DNA of 10,135 nt from JAPHTQ01 sp050287105. Its GTDB lineage: Bacteria; Pseudomonadota; Gammaproteobacteria; Thiohalomonadales; Thiohalomonadaceae. Below the pieces are notes generated by a model. The model worked only from the letters and a program-made list of their open reading frames with translations, searched no databases and was not told where the DNA came from. Below, in pieces: positions 6,376 to 10,135 of this stretch (the first letter of the stretch is position 1; each line of letters starts with the position of its first letter). The translations under genes were made by a program, and so were the position numbers. Location: assembly GCA_050287105.1 (NCBI GenBank), contig JBNKBG010000086.1, positions 1-10,135 of the forward strand. The letters run 5' to 3'.

Positions 6376-7311
6376 TCACATTCTGTTATCCAGCACGTCT
6401 TCCTGCTCAAGAAATTCCGGGTCCATCATTTCAATAAAGCGTCGTGCCTGGGGTGAAAGGAATTTTCCCTTACGCACCACGGTGCCGTAACTGCGGCCGG
6501 GGAAGTAGTGGCCCAGTGGAATGCGCGCCACCTTGTCGTCCGGGGTAAGGCAGACATCGCTGACGATCGATATTCCCAATCCCTGCTCCACGTATTTCTT
6601 GATCACCTCCCAGCCCCCCGCCTCCAGTGAAACCTGGAAGGCGACGTTGTGCTGACTGAAGACGGTCTTTACCGTTCCCCAGGTGCTGAGATGGCGCGGC
6701 GGCAGAATCAGGCCATAGGGGCTGATCTCCTCCAGGCGGATGTTTTCACGTCCGGCCAACGGGTGATCCTGCGGGGTGATCAATACCGTGTCGTAGGTGA
6801 TGTTGGGGCGATAGATAATGTCCTCGGGTACCTCAAGCATCGAACCGACCGCAAAGTCGGCCTCATCAGCACGCAGCATGGCCATGCCATCACGACCGGT
6901 CACATTGAGCAGCTTGATACGGATACGCGGGTAGGCGGCGGTAAAGCGCCGGATGGGCTCGGGCAATATATATAGGATGGTCGACTCACCGGCAGCGATG
7001 TTCAGCTCGCCCGACTCCAGCTTGCCGTACTGGGCGGAGAAGGTGTCCTGCAGTTTATCCATCCCCTGCACCAGCGGATCGGCCAGCTTATAGAGGATAT
7101 CCCCCTCAGGGGTAAGCTTGATATTGGGACCACGGCGCTCGAACAGGGTGATCCCCATCTCCCGCTCCAACGCCTGGATCTGCAGCGTCACCGAAGGCTG
7201 GCTCAGAAACAGCTCCTCGGCTGCGAGGGAGATACTGCCGGTCCGGGCGGCGAAGCAGAAGGCGCGGAGCTGCTTCAGGCGATTCTGTTTGTAGTAAAGC
7301 GGGGCAGGCAT
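6376..7311 (-). CDS. LysR-family transcriptional regulator
   Basis: Cytoplasmic DNA-binding regulator, 311 residues, usual for the family. An N-terminal winged helix-turn-helix (about residues 10-66) contains FCFAARTGSISLAAEEL, then SQPSVTLQIQALEREMG and LFERRGPNIKLTPEG. A linker helix follows to about residue 90, then a periplasmic-binding-protein-like effector domain with LEAGGWEVIKKYVEQGLGISIV near residue 230. I chose the ATG at 7311 because GAGGTG lies 4 nt upstream of it; an ATG four codons earlier (7323) lacks a Shine-Dalgarno sequence. It is transcribed away from the RnfB-like/oxidoreductase operon across a shared AT-rich region, the typical layout for a LysR protein controlling its divergent neighbour, so that operon is the likely target. 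It also precedes acr3 on the same strand with no strong terminator between. The effector cannot be read from sequence; a 2-oxoacid or related metabolite is a guess. Confidence 0.93.
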   Translation of the reverse strand: MPAPLYYKQNRLKQLRAFCFAARTGSISLAAEELFLSQPSVTLQIQALEREMGITLFERRGPNIKLTPEGDILYKLADPLVQGMDKLQDTFSAQYGKLESGELNIAAGESTILYILPEPIRRFTAAYPRIRIKLLNVTGRDGMAMLRADEADFAVGSMLEVPEDIIYRPNITYDTVLITPQDHPLAGRENIRLEEISPYGLILPPRHLSTWGTVKTVFSQHNVAFQVSLEAGGWEVIKKYVEQGLGISIVSDVCLTPDDKVARIPLGHYFPGRSYGTVVRKGKFLSPQARRFIEMMDPEFLEQEDVLDNRM

Positions 7312-7344
7312 GGGGCACCTCATTCATTAAGTTACGCAATCCAG

Positions 7345-7373
7345 ACTATAGCATCTTCGTTTTCCAATACTAA
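7345..7373 (-). promoter_or_regulatory. Possible sigma-70 promoter of the LysR gene
   Basis: On the minus strand TATAGT (7350-7345, five of six matches to the -10 consensus) lies about 34 nt before the LysR start. TTAGTA (7373-7368) is a weak -35 with a 17-nt spacer. The -10 is good and the -35 poor, which would suit a regulated or weak promoter. Confidence 0.35.
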
Positions 7374-7376
7374 ATA

Positions 7377-7405
7377 TTTATCTCATAAAAATTAATACAT
7401 ATAAT
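7377..7405 (+). promoter_or_regulatory. Possible promoter of the RnfB-like/oxidoreductase operon
   Basis: A perfect TATAAT (7400-7405) is preceded at 17 nt by TTTATC (7377-7382), a weak -35 (three of six). Transcription would begin near 7412, leaving a leader of about 98 nt before the ATG at 7510. In DNA this AT-rich a TATAAT can arise by chance, but a good -10 with a poor -35 is typical of an activator-dependent promoter. Confidence 0.4.
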
Positions 7406-7406
7406 T
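7390..7406. promoter_or_regulatory. Candidate LysR box (T-N11-A dyad)
   Basis: AATTAATACATATAATT: arms AATTA and TAATT around 7 nt, giving T7392-N11-A7404, the general LysR-family recognition pattern, inside the shared control region. It overlaps the TATAAT box, so binding here would repress that promoter or autoregulate LysR. The base composition makes chance matches likely. Confidence 0.35.
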
Positions 7407-7497
7407 GAAATAATTTACATGATAAATAATGAAACTCGACATAGACTCCTTTCAAACCTTACGAACTGTAGCATTTCTTACAAAAACAGTCGGAATT

Positions 7498-7506
7498 GGG
7501 AGAGGG
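7498..7506 (+). promoter_or_regulatory. Strong ribosome binding site fixing the RnfB-like start
   Basis: GGGAGAGGG ends 3 nt before the ATG at 7510, and its inner GGAG (7499-7502) is 7 nt away. The in-frame ATG at 7429 has only AT-rich DNA upstream and would add 27 residues before the membrane segment, so 7510 is preferred. Confidence 0.75.
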
Positions 7507-7509
7507 TAC

Positions 7510-8406
7510 ATGTCAACCATAGCGAACATCTCTGTCGCAGCTGGTTTTATGTCGGGTCTGGGCGTCACCCTGGCCACCATGCTGGCTGTCGCCAACCGTA
7601 AACTGTTTGTTCATGAAGACCCGCGCATCGATGAAGTTGAGTCGATGCTGCCCAGCACCAACTGCGGCGCCTGCGGTACTCCCGGCTGCCGTGCCTTTGC
7701 CGAAGCGCTGATCGAAGAGCGCGTGACTCCCGGCCAGTGCACCGTTAACCCCGTCGATCAAAACAAGGCCATCGCCAAATTCCTCGGTGTCGACCTCGGC
7801 CAGCAGGAGAAGCGCGTGGCGCGCATCGCCTGCGCCGGTGGCAACAACGTCGCCCGCCAGCACGCCCGTTATGACGGTCTCGGCACCTGCCAGGCCGCCG
7901 CCCTGGTTGGCAGTGGCGGCAAGGGCTGCGCCTGGGGCTGCCTCGGTCTGGCCGACTGCGCCGACGTCTGCGACTTCGACGCCATCATTATGAATGCCCA
8001 GGGCCTGCCGGAAGTCATTGCGGAGAAGTGCACCGCCTGTAATGACTGTGTCGACATCTGCCCCAAGAATCTCTTCAGCCTGGAGCCGGTCAGCCGCAAC
8101 CTCTGGGTGGCCTGCAAAAGCATTGACGAAGGCGACGAGTCGGAAAACGACTGCGCCGTTGCCTGCACTGCCTGTGAGCGCTGCGTTGTCGACGCACCCG
8201 CGGGCCTGATCCGAATCGAAAATAACCTGGCGGTCATCGATTACCAGTTCAACGCCCTTGCCACCGAAGAGGCGATCCAGCGCTGCCCCACCGGGGCCAT
8301 CGTCTGGATCGACGAAGCACAGAAGGTACACAAGGGTGCAAAAGCCAAAAAGGTAATCCGCCGCGGCGCACTGCCGCTGGCCCAGGCCGCCGCCGCACAG
8401 CGATAG
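7510..8406 (+). CDS. RnfB-like membrane-anchored polyferredoxin, partner of the 2-oxoacid oxidoreductase
   Basis: 298 residues. Residues about 7-28 form a hydrophobic N-terminal helix, as in RnfB, so the protein is likely anchored to the inner membrane. Next is the RnfB-type [4Fe-4S] domain with Cys52, 55, 60 and 77 (C-x2-C-x4-C-x16-C). A two-cluster ferredoxin domain follows with C140-x3-C144-x5-C150-x3-C154 and C174-x2-C177-x2-C180-x3-C184-P, and GCAWGCLGLADC as in the long RnfB proteins of clostridia and Bacteroidetes. A second ferredoxin domain keeps only C219, C222, C225 and C259-P, ligands of one cluster; the other four positions are lost (Ala229 replaces one). Four [4Fe-4S] clusters are therefore predicted. 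No other rnf gene is in the window. The stop is 14 nt before the oxidoreductase start, so the two form an operon, and the protein probably carries electrons between membrane or soluble carriers and that enzyme. The family is secure; the partner is inferred. Confidence 0.9.
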   Translation: MSTIANISVAAGFMSGLGVTLATMLAVANRKLFVHEDPRIDEVESMLPSTNCGACGTPGCRAFAEALIEERVTPGQCTVNPVDQNKAIAKFLGVDLGQQEKRVARIACAGGNNVARQHARYDGLGTCQAAALVGSGGKGCAWGCLGLADCADVCDFDAIIMNAQGLPEVIAEKCTACNDCVDICPKNLFSLEPVSRNLWVACKSIDEGDESENDCAVACTACERCVVDAPAGLIRIENNLAVIDYQFNALATEEAIQRCPTGAIVWIDEAQKVHKGAKAKKVIRRGALPLAQAAAAQR

Positions 8407-8412
8407 AGAGGA
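8406..8412 (+). promoter_or_regulatory. Ribosome binding site of the oxidoreductase
   Basis: GAGAGGA, 8 nt before the ATG at 8421, overlapping the last base of the preceding TAG stop (8404-8406). It supports the chosen start and tight operon coupling. Confidence 0.75.
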
Positions 8413-8420
8413 CGCAAGTC

Positions 8421-10135
8421 ATGATCGGTAAGAAAAAATCGGACAAGCAATTCAAGTATCCAGGCAAGCGCATGGCACTGGACGGCAACACCGCCGTCAT
8501 CATGGTCGAGCGTGAATCCTCAGACGCGGCCGGCGCCTACCCTATTACCCCATCGACCCAGATGGGTGAATACTGGGCAGAGGAGATGGCCAAGGGCCAC
8601 ATCAATATCTCCGATCGACCACTGATCTTCATCGAACCTGAATCCGAGCACGCCGCCGCTGCAGTCACTGCAGGTATGGCGATGACCGGCCTGCGCGCCA
8701 GCAACTTCTCCTCGGCACAGGGCGTGGCCTTCATGCACGAGTCGCTCTACGCTGCGGTGGGTAAACGCCTTCCCTATGTACTAAATATCGGCTGCCGCGC
8801 CATCACCAAGGCGAGCCTCAACGTTCACTGCGGTCACGATGACTACCACTGCATCGATGACACCGGTTTCTTCCAGCTCTTCGCCAAAGATGCCCAGGGC
8901 GCTGCCGACCTTAACCTGATTGGCCGCAAGGTCGCCGAACTCAGTCTGACCCCGGCAGTCGTGGCACAGGATGGCTTCCTCACCACTCACCTGATCGAGC
9001 CATTGCAAGTTCCAGAGCGTGCGCTGATCGAAGAGTTCGTTGGCCGTCCCGACGACATGATCGAATGCCCCACTCCGGCGCAGAAGATGCTGTTCGGGCC
9101 GAAGCGTCGTCGTGTACCGGCGATCTGGGACGTCGACACCCCGATGCTCTCCGGTTCGGTACAGAACCAGGACGCCTTCATGCAGACCGTTGCGGCACAG
9201 CGCCCCTACTTCTTTGCGCACATCCCGGCGCTCACCGATCAGGTGATGGAGGAGTACTACCAGCTCACCGGTCGTCGCTACAGCCGACTCACCGATTACC
9301 GCTGTGACGACGCCGACTATCTGATCATCGGCATGGGCTCCATGGTGGTCCAGGCCGAAGCCGTTGCCGACTACCTGCGCAAGACCCGCAAACTCAAGGT
9401 TGGCGTGATCGACGCCACCATGTTCCGTCCCTTCCCTGGCGATCTGTTGAGCAAACTGCTCAAGGGCAAGAAGGGCGTAGCCGTACTGGAACGTACCGAC
9501 CAGCCGCTGGCCGAAGACCTGCCGCTGATGCGCGAAGTGCGCGCCGCCATCACCAAGGCGATGGAGAACGGTCAGGCCGACGGCGGCGAACTGCCGTACC
9601 CGAACTACGACACCTATACCCAGATGAAGGACGCCCCGGCGCTCTACTCAGGCGCCTACGGCCTCGGCTCCCGTGACCTGCAACCGGAGGGTCTGGTTGC
9701 CGCCATCGAAAACATGCTGCCTGACGGCAAAAAACGTAAGTTCTTCTACCTCGGTATCGACTTCGTCCGCGAGGCCGCCACGCCGAAACAGGAACTGCAC
9801 ATCCAGGAACTGCTGGAGGCCTATCCGAAGATCGGTGAGCTCTCACTGCGCGGTTCCGAAAACCCGAACCTGATGCCGGAGAAATCGATCACCGCACGGA
9901 TGCACTCCGTCGGCGGTTGGGGCGCCATCACCACCGGTAAAAACCTGGCGATGACTCTCTACGATCTGCTCGGCTTCGACATCAAGGCGAACCCGAAGTA
10001 CGGCTCGGAGAAGAAAGGTCAGCCGACCACCTATTATCTCTCCGCCGCGCCGGAACCGATCCGCGTCAACTGCGAATACCACTTCGTTGATGTGGTACTG
10101 AGCCCTGACCCGAATGTCTTTGGTCACTCCAATCC
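8421..10135 (+). CDS. Pyruvate/2-oxoacid:ferredoxin oxidoreductase, fused alpha-gamma subunit, 3'-truncated
   Basis: TPP- and CoA-dependent enzyme that oxidatively decarboxylates, or reductively forms, a 2-oxoacid. 571 codons are visible with no stop before the window end. Domain I (about residues 18-255) has YPITPSTQMGE at 40 (Thr43), ESEHAA with the likely TPP-activating Glu76, and GCRAITKASLN at 124, where Arg126 matches the pyruvate-binding Arg114 of Desulfovibrio africanus PFOR. Domain II (about 256-435) includes YLIIGMGS at 300. From about 472 comes a gamma-type domain (GGWGAITTGKNLA at 498, KYGSEKKGQ at 526). This order follows the first three domains of NifJ, but the built-in ferredoxin and TPP-pyrophosphate domains are absent so far, so a separate beta subunit is expected downstream and the RnfB-like protein upstream is the likely electron partner. 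Cys125, Cys137 and Cys144 around the substrate loop look unusual. The PFOR-like family is clear; pyruvate versus 2-oxoglutarate is not decided. Confidence 0.9.
   Translation, partial: MIGKKKSDKQFKYPGKRMALDGNTAVIMVERESSDAAGAYPITPSTQMGEYWAEEMAKGHINISDRPLIFIEPESEHAAAAVTAGMAMTGLRASNFSSAQGVAFMHESLYAAVGKRLPYVLNIGCRAITKASLNVHCGHDDYHCIDDTGFFQLFAKDAQGAADLNLIGRKVAELSLTPAVVAQDGFLTTHLIEPLQVPERALIEEFVGRPDDMIECPTPAQKMLFGPKRRRVPAIWDVDTPMLSGSVQNQDAFMQTVAAQRPYFFAHIPALTDQVMEEYYQLTGRRYSRLTDYRCDDADYLIIGMGSMVVQAEAVADYLRKTRKLKVGVIDATMFRPFPGDLLSKLLKGKKGVAVLERTDQPLAEDLPLMREVRAAITKAMENGQADGGELPYPNYDTYTQMKDAPALYSGAYGLGSRDLQPEGLVAAIENMLPDGKKRKFFYLGIDFVREAATPKQELHIQELLEAYPKIGELSLRGSENPNLMPEKSITARMHSVGGWGAITTGKNLAMTLYDLLGFDIKANPKYGSEKKGQPTTYYLSAAPEPIRVNCEYHFVDVVLSPDPNVFGHSN

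Larger units (their letters stand above)
7371..7430. promoter_or_regulatory. Very AT-rich divergent control region with long-range inverted repeat
   Basis: Only 6 of 60 bases are G or C, against GC-rich genes on both sides. TATTTATC (7375-7382) is repeated inverted as GATAAATA (7421-7428), bracketing the LysR-type dyad and the TATAAT box. Such DNA melts and bends easily and is usual for UP elements and regulator sites. The rest of the 7324-7509 gap, apart from the sites listed, shows nothing further that I can name. Confidence 0.5.

Noticed and set aside
7429..7509. Upstream ATG (7429) as start of the RnfB-like protein
   Set aside because: No Shine-Dalgarno in the AT-rich DNA before it, while GGGAGAGGG directly precedes the ATG at 7510, which places the membrane helix at the N-terminus as in RnfB.
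7513..8331. Antisense frame of 272 codons opposite the RnfB-like gene
   Set aside because: A shadow of the Cys/Ala/Gly-rich sense frame; no domain is recognisable, and it lies entirely inside a well-supported gene.
1..10135. CRISPR arrays, tRNA or rRNA genes, insertion sequences
   Set aside because: No regularly spaced repeats, no tRNA-like cloverleaf and no transposase-like frame were seen on either strand.

Overview
The window looks like a draft contig from a Gram-negative, respiring, probably chemolithoautotrophic bacterium, most likely a gammaproteobacterium of the sulfur-oxidiser type. This is inferred from the flavour of the proteins (a large periplasmic multihaem cytochrome c, pyruvate phosphate dikinase, a 2-oxoacid:ferredoxin oxidoreductase with an RnfB-like partner, Acr3) and from GC-rich genes separated by AT-rich spacers. 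No marker gene is present, so the lineage is not proven. One ambiguous base (N at 4249) marks it as unfinished sequence.

Layout. 1-2006 (+): the C-terminal part of a large multihaem cytochrome c with nine CXXCH motifs, followed by a small hairpin and a clear intrinsic terminator (2024-2080). 2192-4960 (+): a complete pyruvate phosphate dikinase of about 922 residues, with a linker some 40 residues longer than in the classic enzyme. 4979-5012: a perfect 10-bp inverted repeat between convergent genes. 5023-6102 (-): an Acr3-type arsenite exporter. Directly upstream of it on the same strand are two very short overlapping reading frames. One (6099-6179) encodes a recognisable but truncated, catalytically broken start of an ArsC / low-molecular-weight phosphatase protein, and its stop codon overlaps the acr3 start. 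6376-7311 (-): a LysR-family regulator. 7324-7509: the divergent control region, with a core that is only 10% GC. 7510-8406 (+): an RnfB-like polyferredoxin with an N-terminal membrane segment. 8421 to the end (+): the alpha-gamma part of a pyruvate/2-oxoacid:ferredoxin oxidoreductase, cut by the window edge.

How they may work together. The RnfB-like protein and the oxidoreductase are 14 nt apart and form one operon, probably controlled by the divergent LysR protein. The oxidoreductase lacks the built-in ferredoxin and TPP-pyrophosphate domains of NifJ-type enzymes; the RnfB-like protein would supply the iron-sulfur relay, and a beta subunit is expected just downstream. Together with pyruvate phosphate dikinase (pyruvate to PEP) this suggests 2-oxoacid carboxylation and PEP supply, as in a reductive TCA cycle, but no cycle-specific enzyme (ATP-citrate lyase, fumarate reductase) lies in the window. 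The most unusual items are the ordered loss of exactly one cluster's ligands in the RnfB-like protein, the membrane-anchored RnfB/oxidoreductase pairing, and the arsC relic coupled to acr3.
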